64,000 nucleotides of DNA. Source: a virus. The translations under genes and the position numbers were made by a program. Location of the stretch: positions 1 to 64,000 of the IMG/VR virus record IMGVR_UViG_3300029319_009305; one strand, given 5' to 3'. Position 1 is the first letter of the stretch, and every line of letters starts with the position of its first letter. Positions 1 to 7,883 of this stretch are shown piece after piece. Under the pieces are notes generated by a model, which was not told the origin of the DNA, ran no database searches, and was given only the letters and a program-made list of their open reading frames with translations.

Positions 1-99
1 GAGGATCCTCGCAAAAAGTATGCAGGAAGTTACCCACCTCATGGCGCGACAGACAAAGAAAGATACGACATGAGAATGGCAACATTTAAGGAAGGTAAA

Positions 100-591
100 A
101 TGAAACTGACTGGAAAACAATTGAGATCGCTTATAAATGAGTCTTTAGATTATTTAAGTCCTGAAGATAAACGCGAGGCGGATAGAAAGTCAACAAATTT
201 AAACAGGTTGTTGTCAGGTGATTCAAGTGAGATTTCACCGGTTGCTGAATTAGTTTTATCTCTTGGCGGCGATTTTTCGAAGACTGTTAGAGACGCTATA
301 AAGCAAAGTCAAGCGATAGATAATTTGAAAACAAACAATGAACTCGCGGTCATAGATGAAATCATACGAATGATAGGGTATCGTGCTTTAAGTAAATTTG
401 GGCTAGCTAAATTCAATCCACAATACGGATATTTTGAAATATCACCAGAACTTGAAGAACAACAGTTCCATCTACTCCTGAATAAATCCAAAGAAATGGT
501 GTATGGGACAAAACAAAATATTCTAAATGCAATTGAAAATGCTGTTGTTCAGACAATTGTAGCTTTTGCGGAAGTTGCAGAAGAGGATTAA
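100..591 (+). CDS. QLR-motif protein, function unknown
   Basis: About 163 residues, mostly helical and polar, not matched to a known family. It opens with MKLTGKQLRSLINE, the QLR motif shared with a dozen other proteins in this window. The start at 100 is chosen because GGAAGG lies about 5 nt upstream and the motif then sits at the N-terminus. The same frame is open back to base 1 with protein-like sequence, so this could instead be the C-terminal part of a longer protein with an internal motif; in-frame ATGs also occur at 70 and 76. Confidence 0.6.
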   Translation: MKLTGKQLRSLINESLDYLSPEDKREADRKSTNLNRLLSGDSSEISPVAELVLSLGGDFSKTVRDAIKQSQAIDNLKTNNELAVIDEIIRMIGYRALSKFGLAKFNPQYGYFEISPELEEQQFHLLLNKSKEMVYGTKQNILNAIENAVVQTIVAFAEVAEED

Positions 592-602
592 AATAGGGAA
601 TG

Positions 603-631
603 TTGTACAAATACGTATTGCATTGTATACT
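603..631 (+). promoter_or_regulatory. promoter for the Cys-rich peptide and tmRNA
   Basis: A -35-like TGTACA (604-609) and a -10 TATACT (626-631) are separated by 16 bp, the same spacing as the TGCAAA/TATAAT promoters elsewhere in the window. AAAGGAG follows just before the ATG at 650. Confidence 0.5.
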
Positions 632-649
632 TAATTAAAGGAGAAAATT

Positions 650-712
650 ATGTCAAACGATGAATGTAAATGCTGTGAATGCTGTACATGTGAATGTGAA
701 AGCTGCTGCTAA
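650..712 (+). CDS. cysteine-rich micropeptide, metallothionein-like
   Basis: A 20-residue ORF behind a clear AAAGGAG ribosome binding site. Nine of twenty residues are cysteine, as CxCC, CC, CxC and a terminal CC, spaced by Glu, Asn, Ser and Thr. This density suggests metal (Zn, Cu, Cd) or thiol chemistry, as in metallothioneins, but it is far shorter than any classical one. The stop lies 4 nt before the tmRNA 5' end, so both probably share one transcript. Function is inference. Confidence 0.55.
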   Translation: MSNDECKCCECCTCECESCC

Positions 713-716
713 ATCA

Positions 717-1192
717 GGGGGCGAAACGGTATCGACGGGGTAGAATCAAGGGGAGAGTGCAAGTAGGGAAGATACGCCCTTGACAGTTCAAACACAATAA
801 TTGCAAACAACAATTACTTTTACGATTCTGCACGCTTAGCGGCTTAATCGGGTGGCTTCCTAAGGCCATCTAACCAACTTAGGATAAGTGGTTGATCTCA
901 CCGAAATAAACAAGATTAAAATGGTTACCCTAGTGGAAAGGAGTGAGGCGGTATTACGCAGGGTTCTACTGAGACAATATACGACCCAAATCGAGGAATA
1001 AGAGTCTAACAAGGGAATACTCGATTAATTGCAGGTGAAAATCCTGTCACTCTGTAGGTGGGCTTCCGAGGCTACATGGGAAGCGGGAAAACTGTGGCTA
1101 CCTTTTTGATTTGGGAATAAATCAGACAAGCTTGTGAATGACTCAAACTTAGACTATTGCGGACGCGGGTTCGACTCCCGCCGCCTCCACCA
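717..1192 (+). ncRNA. ssrA: transfer-messenger RNA (tmRNA)
   Basis: The 5' end GGGGGCG (717-723) pairs with CGCCTCC (1182-1188), giving a 7-bp acceptor stem with discriminator A and an encoded CCA (1190-1192). A T-arm with GGTTCGACTCCC is at 1168-1179. The tag frame starts with GCA at 803 and reads ANNNYFYDSARLAA before TAA at 845-847. The LAA ending matches bacterial ClpXP degrons. tmRNA with SmpB rescues stalled ribosomes; no smpB gene is seen here, so host SmpB is presumably used. One-piece (not permuted) form. Confidence 0.96.
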
Positions 1193-1218
1193 TCTTTTAT
1201 GTGATTCATAATTGTAAC

Positions 1219-1275
1219 ATTGTTAAAATGTATAATAAGCACAAGGCTTGTTATAATTGTGTTGACTTTAACAAT
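1219..1275 (+). promoter_or_regulatory. promoter region flanked by a 9-bp inverted repeat
   Basis: ATTGTTAAA (1219-1227) and TTTAACAAT (1267-1275) form a perfect inverted repeat around two TATAAT boxes (1231-1236 and 1252-1257). The right arm ends 11 nt before the ATG at 1287. It could be a repressor site or an mRNA hairpin near the start codon. Confidence 0.4.
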
Positions 1276-1286
1276 GAGGCATACTT

Positions 1287-2816
1287 ATGAATATAATTTT
1301 TTTATTATTACTGGCATGCGGAGCTCCCCCAATAGAAAAATCAGATGAGATCTCGGATGTAGGCGACATTCCTACGCCTAGCGCAGATTTAGACCCCGAA
1401 GATTCAATTAGTGAAGATGTGACTGCTAATTACATTTTTGGTGACGAAGACAGTTTATTATACGTTCAAGTGTATAAAAATCTAGATGCAGCTGCGTCTG
1501 GTTTGGCACATGATCATGTGATGCGGTCCGCAAATTGGGAGGGTTTTGCAACTTACAACCCAGAGGATATTACGAAATGCTCGATGGGGTTCACATTACC
1601 AGTTGAAGATTTGCAAGTTGACGAACCCGCGATGCGAGAATACGTTGGATACGGTGACGAAATTTCAGCAGAAGATCGCGAAACAATTCGAGAACACATG
1701 CTAGCAGAAGACCAGTTAAATGCAAACGCATATTCTGACATTTCATTTACCAGCACAAGTTGTGAATTTGCAAGCGAAGATACGCTCACGGTAACAGGTG
1801 ACATGACTATTCGTAATGTAACACGAGAGTGGAATGTGAACTTAAGTTTTGCAGCACAGGAAGATGAGTTTTATATGTCAAGTGTTATTGACTTCACACA
1901 TTCTGATTTTAACATCATTCCATACAGCGCATTCTTCGGAGCAGTTAGCAATTCAGAACCGCTTAAAATTACATTTGATATGGTTGGCTATCGAATAGGT
2001 AACGAAGAATTACCAGAAGGCGAGGTACTTGAAGAATCGGAAGACGAAACAACACCTGAAGATTTTGACCGCGCCGGGACTTATTCGTTCACAGTTGTAG
2101 ACACATATGCAGATGTAGCCGGATGTAGCATGAGCTATTCTGCCTATATACCTGTCGGCGCTGAAAACCCACCAGTCGTGGTTCTTGGTCATGGATTTTC
2201 AAGAGGTCCACAGACAATGACTGGATGGGCTGAACACCTTAGCACGTGGGGGATTGAAGTACTGTTACCGACGCTCTGTCACTATAATGTATTTTGGGGT
2301 GTTGATCATGAACTGAATGGGCAAAACATGGTCGAGTTAGGCCAGTACCACGGTGCAGAAGAGGTCATTTATGCAGGGCACTCAGCAGGAGGCCTTGCTG
2401 CTATAATTGCTGCTAGTTTGGATAATAGCAATTTAGGCGTTTTAGGGCTGGACACGACAGACACAGAAGGCGTTTTCGGTGTCGAAGATTTTATAGGACA
2501 ACAATACGCGTCCGACGTAATTAGTCCGGCATTTTCTATAAGAGGAGAACCTACGTCCTGCAATTCAAATGGTAATGGGTTGGATCTCTTTGAGATGATA
2601 AATGACGCTTATAAAATCAAGGTTGATGAAGCAGATCATTGTGATTTCGAATTCCCTACAAATTCAGGGTGTGAGCTTAGCTGTGAAAATTCTAATCCAG
2701 CTATACCTGATAGCACTATACGACCAAAGATTATAGCTTTAGGAACCTCTGCTATCCTAACTTTAGCTGATATGACAGATGATGGTTGGGTGCTTTGGCA
2801 AGATACACATCAATAG
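1287..2816 (+). CDS. lipoprotein with YceI-like and alpha/beta-hydrolase domains
   Basis: 509 residues. The N-terminus MNIIFLLLLACG is a lipoprotein signal with lipobox LLAC, followed by an acidic linker to about residue 45. Residues about 50-235 resemble the YceI lipid-binding beta-barrel (GLAHDHV near the start, TGDMTIRNVTR near the middle). Residues about 265-500 look like a chlorophyllase/PAF-acetylhydrolase type alpha/beta hydrolase: oxyanion motif GHGFSRG, nucleophile elbow GHSAGG near residue 365, and a candidate catalytic His in DEADHCDF. The combination would place an esterase/lipase on the inner leaflet of the outer membrane. The fusion is unusual for a phage and suggests acquisition from a host. 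Confidence 0.75.
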   Translation: MNIIFLLLLACGAPPIEKSDEISDVGDIPTPSADLDPEDSISEDVTANYIFGDEDSLLYVQVYKNLDAAASGLAHDHVMRSANWEGFATYNPEDITKCSMGFTLPVEDLQVDEPAMREYVGYGDEISAEDRETIREHMLAEDQLNANAYSDISFTSTSCEFASEDTLTVTGDMTIRNVTREWNVNLSFAAQEDEFYMSSVIDFTHSDFNIIPYSAFFGAVSNSEPLKITFDMVGYRIGNEELPEGEVLEESEDETTPEDFDRAGTYSFTVVDTYADVAGCSMSYSAYIPVGAENPPVVVLGHGFSRGPQTMTGWAEHLSTWGIEVLLPTLCHYNVFWGVDHELNGQNMVELGQYHGAEEVIYAGHSAGGLAAIIAASLDNSNLGVLGLDTTDTEGVFGVEDFIGQQYASDVISPAFSIRGEPTSCNSNGNGLDLFEMINDAYKIKVDEADHCDFEFPTNSGCELSCENSNPAIPDSTIRPKIIALGTSAILTLADMTDDGWVLWQDTHQ

Positions 2817-2893
2817 ACGATATTTAATTCATCTAGCTAATTTTTATCTAGACCTCTTGCTGTATGTGCGATATATATAGTAAGGGGTTTTCC

Positions 2894-3091
2894 ATGCGGA
2901 AGTTTTCTAAAATAGAAGTCATAATGACAGACAACGACGGGTATTTAGTTTTAAAGGCTCTACTACCAGAAGGTTCTATACTGTGGGCAAGAAATGTTGA
3001 TAAAGAAGTTGTTGTCTGTCTTAAGGATGATATAGGCATGGATTACTTAGAGAAAAACTTGAATTCACTTTACAGAACGTTTCACATGTAA
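2894..3091 (+). CDS. hypothetical small protein
   Basis: 65 residues from the ATG at 2894, preceded by AAGGGG. A longer frame opens at 2864 but without a ribosome binding site. The sequence has a beta-rich look (KIEVIMTDNDGYLVL, EVVVCLKDD). I do not recognise the family. Confidence 0.5.
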   Translation: MRKFSKIEVIMTDNDGYLVLKALLPEGSILWARNVDKEVVVCLKDDIGMDYLEKNLNSLYRTFHM

Positions 3092-3139
3092 CTGATTAAA
3101 TATTTTATTTATTTGAAGAGCAATTTAATATTTACTATC

Positions 3140-3787
3140 ATGTCTGAATTCTTTAATAACAACGATTATTTGCAATCCATTCTGAGACCTTTTGGGCCAA
3201 CAATAATGAAGTTTACGCTCCCGGATGCTTTGATTGCAGATTTTAACGCAGCCTGTGATGAAATATCTAAAAGTGAAGAATTAAAAAACAAGCTTGATTT
3301 TTCTAATTATTTAGTTGGGAAAGTTAGGCAAGAATTTTTAATACCTGACAATGTTATTGATAAACATTTAACATATTTTTATAATTGTCTCGGTGCTTAT
3401 TACAAGTTTATGTTTGAAAGCGGGCTGGTTAGAAAAGAAAAGACAAACGCAAAAAAATTGTCGGGATGGTTTGTCAGGTCATTCGCAGGAGACTTTAATC
3501 CATGTCACGTGCATAACGGTTGCAACATGTCGTGCGTTGGTTATCTTAAATTGCCTGATTGGGAAGCAGAAAAAAAGGCTGATTCACAAGATAACTGTCC
3601 GTGTGTAGGATTAATTGATTTCATATACGGTAGTGTTACACCTATGCAAAGACACAACTGGTCTGCTGAACCAAAGATTGGTGACTTTTATTTATTCCCA
3701 TCTAACTTAGTGCACACTGTCTATCCTTTTAAATCGGATGGTGAACGAAGGTCCTTTAGTATTAATTTTAATTTATCGATTGAATAA
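3140..3787 (+). CDS. 2OG-Fe(II) oxygenase, phage type
   Basis: About 215 residues from the ATG at 3140. The frame is open upstream to a TTG at 3113. The C-terminal half has the jelly-roll signature: HVHNG supplies the first Fe ligand, LVHTVYPF the distal His, and ERRSFSINF the Arg that would bind 2-oxoglutarate. GDFYLFPS just before the second His is typical of the phage 2OG family. Such enzymes hydroxylate proteins, nucleic acids or small molecules; the substrate is unknown. Confidence 0.8.
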   Translation: MSEFFNNNDYLQSILRPFGPTIMKFTLPDALIADFNAACDEISKSEELKNKLDFSNYLVGKVRQEFLIPDNVIDKHLTYFYNCLGAYYKFMFESGLVRKEKTNAKKLSGWFVRSFAGDFNPCHVHNGCNMSCVGYLKLPDWEAEKKADSQDNCPCVGLIDFIYGSVTPMQRHNWSAEPKIGDFYLFPSNLVHTVYPFKSDGERRSFSINFNLSIE

Positions 3788-3802
3788 AATTTAATAAAGT
3801 TT

Positions 3803-3831
3803 TGTAAACATCATAACTAAAATTATATAAT
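3803..3831 (+). promoter_or_regulatory. promoter
   Basis: TGTAAA (3803-3808) and TATAAT (3826-3831) with a 17-bp spacer; a second overlapping TATAAT lies at 3831-3836. A strong AAGGAGGTG follows before the GTG at 3858. Confidence 0.5.
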
Positions 3832-3857
3832 ATAATACTTTTAAAAGGAGGTGATAC

Positions 3858-3938
3858 GTGGATCCGTTTATGATGGTTTTTATGCCAATGATGTTTGTAT
3901 GCTTTGGTTTTATGACTTTTGTTTTAGGCGTTAAATAG
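3858..3938 (+). CDS. 26-residue hydrophobic membrane micropeptide
   Basis: GTG start behind an excellent AAAAGGAGGTG ribosome binding site. The product is almost entirely Met, Phe, Val, Leu and Gly with a lone Asp near the start and Lys at the end: one transmembrane helix, very Met-rich (6 Met counting none for the start). The stop TAG abuts the ATG of the next gene at 3939, so the two are translationally coupled. Confidence 0.5.
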   Translation: MDPFMMVFMPMMFVCFGFMTFVLGVK

Positions 3939-4328
3939 ATGAATAAAGAATTACAAGATAGACTTTTTGAAAAATACCCTAAAATATTTCGTCAAAAAGA
4001 CCTTTCCCCTCAAGAAACTTGTATGTGTTGGGGTATTGCATGCGGTGATGGATGGTATGATATCATTGATACACTTTGTCATCAAATTCAAAACTACGTT
4101 GATGATAACAAAATACCGCAAGTTGAGGCTTTGCAAGTCAAATCAAAATGGGGTACTTTAAGATTTTATGTGTATGGTGGAGATCAATACGTCCAGGGAT
4201 TGATTAGCATGGCCGAAGCGATGACTAGTTGCACTAAAGAATTTAACGATAAAGAAAAAATTTATGAATCGTATAAGAAGATCATAGATCAACACAATGA
4301 TGCATTTAAACAACTAAAAGATGACTAA
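3939..4328 (+). CDS. conserved phage hypothetical (CGDGW...KWGTLRFY family)
   Basis: 129 residues. The stretches CMCWGIACGDGWYDIID and KSKWGTLRFYVYGGD, followed by a helical MAEAMTSC segment, resemble a small protein family found across many tailed phages and left unannotated. Three cysteines cluster near residues 28-35, so metal binding is possible. Function unknown. Confidence 0.65.
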   Translation: MNKELQDRLFEKYPKIFRQKDLSPQETCMCWGIACGDGWYDIIDTLCHQIQNYVDDNKIPQVEALQVKSKWGTLRFYVYGGDQYVQGLISMAEAMTSCTKEFNDKEKIYESYKKIIDQHNDAFKQLKDD

Positions 4329-4346
4329 TACTCATTTTAAATTTTA

Positions 4347-4374
4347 TAAACATCAATGTTTGATTTGATATAAT
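4347..4374 (+). promoter_or_regulatory. promoter for pckA
   Basis: TAAACA (4347-4352), 16-bp spacer, TATAAT (4369-4374), about 22 bp before the start codon. Confidence 0.45.
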
Positions 4375-4396
4375 AGTTAAGTCACGGGATACTTGA

Positions 4397-5857
4397 ATGC
4401 ATGTTAATAAGAATTATAAAACAAATAAACTAACTGAAATATCTGTTAGAGAAGAAGGGAGCTTTGTTAATAATGCGGGAGCATTATGCACATACACGGG
4501 TGAACACACCGGCCGATCTCCAGGAGCAAAGTTCATAGTTTATGATAGTATAACAAGTGATACCGTTGATTGGACAAACAATAATAAAATTGGTGTTGAT
4601 GTCTTCGATGAGCACTATAGTAGATTTTTAGGATATAAAAATCAATTAGAAAAAGTGTATTTACAAGAAGTTAGTGCTGTCAAAGATAAAGAATACTCTT
4701 TGAATATCAATGTCTGGACACAATTTGCAAAGCATAGCATGTTTGCTAGAAACATGTTTACTCCTTGCGATAGCGATGAAAATTTTGAAGCTGATTACAA
4801 CATTTATCATTTTCCTTTATTAGACAACAATCCAACAGTTTTGATATCTTTAAAAGAGAAAGTCATCTTAATAACAGGAACTCTGTATTCTGGGGAAATT
4901 AAAAAGAGTATTTTTACTGTACTGAATTATTTGTTCCCTGAAGAACATGAATTTTTACCAATGCACTGTTCTGTTAACACAGATATGGCAGGAAATAATC
5001 CGGCAATATTTTTTGGGTTATCAGGCACCGGAAAGACAACATTAAGCTCAGATGTAAATAGAATTCTAATAGGAGATGATGAGCATGGATGGACTGATAA
5101 AGGGTTAGTTAATTTTGAGAATGGTTGCTATGCAAAGACAATCAACTTATCTAAAGAAGCAGAACCACAGATTTGGGAAGCATGTAATAGAAAGGGCGCA
5201 ATCTTAGAGAACGTTGTGATTAATGATGGAGAACCGGATTTTTGTGATAAAAAGCACACACAAAATGGCAGAGCATCTTATCCTTTTTCGTTTATTAAAA
5301 ATTCATCTGAGACTGGGCTGGTCAATCAACACCCTAAGAATATTGTTATGCTTACGTGCGATTCTTTCGGTGTTTTGCCACCGGTTGCAAAACTCACTGC
5401 TCGAGAAGCAGTTGAACAGTTTTTGCTTGGTTATACGTCAAAAGTTGCTGGGACTGAATCTGGGATCACAGAACCTGTCGCAACGTTTTCACCATGCTTT
5501 GGTTTGCCTTTTATGCCATTACCGCCAAAAAGATATGGTGAATTGCTCCAGAAGAAAATAAGCGATCACAATGTTAACTGCTGGTTGGTTAACACCGGGT
5601 GGTTGGGAGGAGGTTACGGCGTTGGAAATAGAATACCAATTGCTATAACTCGAAAGATTATAGATAAAATTTTAGATGGAACACTTTCAAGCTGTGAAAC
5701 AATAGTTCACCCTGCTACAAAGTTGCTAATACCAGTCACATCAGAAATACCTGTTGAAATATTATTGCCTGAAGTTGGTTGGTCTAATTTAGATGAATAC
5801 AAAAAAGCTGCTGCGCAGTTAAATAAAAAGTTTGATAATCAAAGAAATAATCAATGA
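4397..5857 (+). CDS. pckA: phosphoenolpyruvate carboxykinase (ATP)
   Basis: 486 residues against about 530-540 in bacterial enzymes; the shortfall is at the N-terminus, while the catalytic signatures are kept. Seen in order: TGRSPGAKFIV (substrate-binding Arg), MHCSVN (metal His), GLSGTGKTTLS (P-loop, about 206-216), IGDDEHGW (kinase-2 Asp), NGCYAKTINLS, NGRASYPFSFI, CDSFGVLPP and NTGWLGGGYGVG. The enzyme interconverts oxaloacetate plus ATP with PEP, CO2 and ADP. In an infected cell it could pull TCA carbon toward PEP or replenish oxaloacetate (inference). The stop overlaps the next start (ATGA). Confidence 0.93.
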   Translation: MHVNKNYKTNKLTEISVREEGSFVNNAGALCTYTGEHTGRSPGAKFIVYDSITSDTVDWTNNNKIGVDVFDEHYSRFLGYKNQLEKVYLQEVSAVKDKEYSLNINVWTQFAKHSMFARNMFTPCDSDENFEADYNIYHFPLLDNNPTVLISLKEKVILITGTLYSGEIKKSIFTVLNYLFPEEHEFLPMHCSVNTDMAGNNPAIFFGLSGTGKTTLSSDVNRILIGDDEHGWTDKGLVNFENGCYAKTINLSKEAEPQIWEACNRKGAILENVVINDGEPDFCDKKHTQNGRASYPFSFIKNSSETGLVNQHPKNIVMLTCDSFGVLPPVAKLTAREAVEQFLLGYTSKVAGTESGITEPVATFSPCFGLPFMPLPPKRYGELLQKKISDHNVNCWLVNTGWLGGGYGVGNRIPIAITRKIIDKILDGTLSSCETIVHPATKLLIPVTSEIPVEILLPEVGWSNLDEYKKAAAQLNKKFDNQRNNQ

Positions 5858-6054
5858 AAGTTGGCGATTTGGTGAAAAACAAATTAAAAGGTGCTGAATC
5901 ACCAATAGGCATGATTGTAGAAATTAAAAAAATGGCCGTTGAAGATGTTTATTGTAATCGTTGGGAATATCCAGATTACATAAGAGTAATGTATTCTAAC
6001 GGAGATATTGAATTTAATCCCACTGCGCTATATGAATTAATTTCAGAAAATTAA
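5854..6054 (+). CDS. GDLV-family small SH3-like protein
   Basis: 66 residues, starting MKVGDLVK, then GMIVEIKK, then a C-terminal strand ending in an acidic tail. The pattern (GDLV turn, G-[IV]-[IV] strand, V-x-[WY] strand, hydrophobic C-terminus) is a short beta-barrel, SH3/KOW-like. It defines a paralogous family found about twenty times in this window. Partner unknown. Overlaps pckA by 4 nt. Confidence 0.7.
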   Translation: MKVGDLVKNKLKGAESPIGMIVEIKKMAVEDVYCNRWEYPDYIRVMYSNGDIEFNPTALYELISEN

Positions 6055-6111
6055 TATATTGCTTTATAATTATTGATGTTTATTATTGTCAAACAAAGGA
6101 GGTTGACTAAA

Positions 6112-6612
6112 ATGAAGTTATCTAGAAAAGAAATACGTGAGATGATCAATGAAGTAGCACATAAAATGGAAGGTTCGCACATTCCAGATCCTATCATTGT
6201 TAATCCAGAAGCAACAGGCGTCATAACTGTTCTCGTTGACAAGACTCATTCAGCGTTAGGTGAGATTGAAGCAGGACATCTAGGCAACACTCGTCAAATT
6301 CACGGTGGCAAGCAAGTTCAGATATCTCTAGCAAAAAATCCTAAACTCGCGGTGAGCGTCATCGCAGACCTCTTGTCAGCAGGTCTTAAGACTGTTACTG
6401 AAGAAGAAATAAACAGAACTGTTAATAAGATTGAGTATAAAGCTTATGATCACACATATGAACTTCATAACATTTCTCCTGACCAGGAAGAGGCCGGAAT
6501 AAGACCTGGAGTATATCCAACACACAGATCTCCGGACCGTAGGTTTCCGAAACCTGAAGAAAGGCAACCCTTCTCCAGGATGCAAGGTTTCCGGGATAAA
6601 ATGGGTTTTTAA
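6112..6612 (+). CDS. QLR-motif protein, function unknown
   Basis: 166 residues. The start at 6112 is set by AAAGGAGGT upstream and by MKLSRKEIREMINE at the N-terminus. A middle part (GEIEAGHLGN, QVQISLAK) looks beta-rich; the C-terminus is Pro/Arg-rich and probably flexible. No known family. Confidence 0.65.
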   Translation: MKLSRKEIREMINEVAHKMEGSHIPDPIIVNPEATGVITVLVDKTHSALGEIEAGHLGNTRQIHGGKQVQISLAKNPKLAVSVIADLLSAGLKTVTEEEINRTVNKIEYKAYDHTYELHNISPDQEEAGIRPGVYPTHRSPDRRFPKPEERQPFSRMQGFRDKMGF

Positions 6613-6626
6613 TACTTAAAAAAACC

Positions 6627-6654
6627 TGTACACTTTCTCTTTTATGTATATAAT
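6627..6654 (+). promoter_or_regulatory. promoter for the Hsp20 gene
   Basis: TGTACA (6627-6632), 16-bp spacer, TATAAT (6649-6654). The leader contains GTGAC and GTCAC arms near 6661-6680 that can form a small hairpin before AAGGAG. Confidence 0.5.
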
Positions 6655-6721
6655 TATATACGTGACGCCATTTTGGGTCACTTAACATAATAAGTCACTT
6701 GCTTAAATAAGGAGAAAGACA

Positions 6722-7165
6722 ATGACTGGATTAACACTACGGGCTAGTGTCCCCGCCCTATTGGGACGCAATTCACTCGATCAGCTATTTGATTCATTTT
6801 TCGCGAATCCGATACCTGTTATCGAAAAAACAACACAGGGTTATCCTGTAACTGACATCTACAAGGATGATGAAGGTAATCAAATTATTGAGATGGCACT
6901 TGCCGGGTTTGTAAAAGAAGATATCGATATATCGTGCGGACCTAATAGAAGTCTCATTATCAGTTGTGACAAGGGTTCAGATCCTGATGATCTGGTTCGG
7001 GGTCGTCAGCGAAGGATTGCGAGAAGAAGCTTTAAGAAGACATTTGTTGATTACTATAATCAACTTGATTTTGATAAGAGCAAAGCATCTTTCGAGAACG
7101 GGCTTCTTCGTGTCTCTATCCCCCCTGTCTCACAGGAAGTTTATAAAACAATCGATATAACATAA
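6722..7165 (+). CDS. small heat-shock protein, Hsp20/alpha-crystallin
   Basis: 147 residues. N-terminal arm, then an alpha-crystallin domain from about residue 40: YPVTDIYKDDEGNQIIEMALAG begins it, KEDIDIS and SLIISC are its strands, RRSFKKTF is typical, and ENGLLRVSIPP is the family signature ending (the usual A/NGVL-x-[IV]). Holdase that binds unfolding proteins without ATP. Hsp20 homologues are known in marine T4-like phages, where they are thought to help virion assembly. Confidence 0.92.
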   Translation: MTGLTLRASVPALLGRNSLDQLFDSFFANPIPVIEKTTQGYPVTDIYKDDEGNQIIEMALAGFVKEDIDISCGPNRSLIISCDKGSDPDDLVRGRQRRIARRSFKKTFVDYYNQLDFDKSKASFENGLLRVSIPPVSQEVYKTIDIT

Positions 7166-7197
7166 GATATCAAATGGCGTCCCTCTTGTAGGTGGGT

Positions 7198-7231
7198 TTT
7201 AGAGAAAGAGGTTATCTCTAAATATTTTTTT
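7198..7231 (+). terminator. intrinsic terminator after hsp20
   Basis: TTTAGAGA (7198-7205) pairs with TCTCTAAA (7215-7222), followed by TATTTTTTT. Confidence 0.75.
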
Positions 7232-7232
7232 G

Positions 7233-7270
7233 AACCTCTACTTATTGGTGAATACTTATAGGTAGAGGTT
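7233..7270 (+). promoter_or_regulatory. RBS-sequestering hairpin
   Basis: AACCTCTAC (7233-7241) is a perfect complement of GTAGAGGTT (7262-7270). The right arm contains GAGG, the ribosome binding site of the ATG at 7276. Folding would hide it, so translation may depend on temperature, a protein or upstream ribosomes. Confidence 0.6.
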
Positions 7271-7275
7271 TTATT

Positions 7276-7881
7276 ATGAAACTAACAAGAAAAGAATTGC
7301 GAACTTTGGTTGAAAAAACATTAATTAAAGATCGAAAACAAAAAGTCATATCAGAAAGTTTAATGTACCACATCCAACATGGTGTTGGTGTTGATCAAAA
7401 TATTCATCGTCCTGGATCTGATGCTTTTTTTGCACTCTTTAAAGAAGTTCGCTTGTTAAGCAACGCAGGATTATATAGTTTAAATGAATCAGAATACAAT
7501 CTGTTAAACAATTCAGACTTAGGTGATTTTGGCTATTACGAAGGAAAACGTGTTCCTCTGGACTATCCCATGCTTTACGATGAAGAATTATCTGAAGCTA
7601 AGTACAAAGGTCGCAAAGTTAAACTTGGTAAAAAAGGAGCACAGCGAATTGGTGGTGGTAAGGCTAGAGTTTATGTAAGAAATGATAAAGGTAAGGTTGT
7701 AAAAGTAGAGTTTGGTTCATCGATGCCCGATGCAATGGGTGATTCAGAGGCACACAAAAAAAGAAGAAAAAGCTATGGTAATAGGCACCGGTGTTCGGAA
7801 AAGAAAGATAAGACTAAGCCAGGCTACTGGTCTTGTCGATTGACAAAGCTTTTTGGTAGAAATATTGCTGGGTGGTGGTAG
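7276..7881 (+). CDS. QLR-motif basic protein with C-terminal RHRC...GYWSC motif
   Basis: 201 residues. N-terminus MKLTRKELRTLVE. The last 70 residues are strongly basic: KARVYVRNDKGKVVKVEFG, then RKSYGNRHRC, KKDKTKPGYWSC. That C-terminal block recurs in large marine phage proteins of unknown function; its Cys and His may bind a metal. First of six head-to-tail genes to 10.7 kb, all basic and most with the QLR motif, so they may be made and used together. Confidence 0.7.
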   Translation: MKLTRKELRTLVEKTLIKDRKQKVISESLMYHIQHGVGVDQNIHRPGSDAFFALFKEVRLLSNAGLYSLNESEYNLLNNSDLGDFGYYEGKRVPLDYPMLYDEELSEAKYKGRKVKLGKKGAQRIGGGKARVYVRNDKGKVVKVEFGSSMPDAMGDSEAHKKRRKSYGNRHRCSEKKDKTKPGYWSCRLTKLFGRNIAGWW

Positions 7882-7883
7882 TT

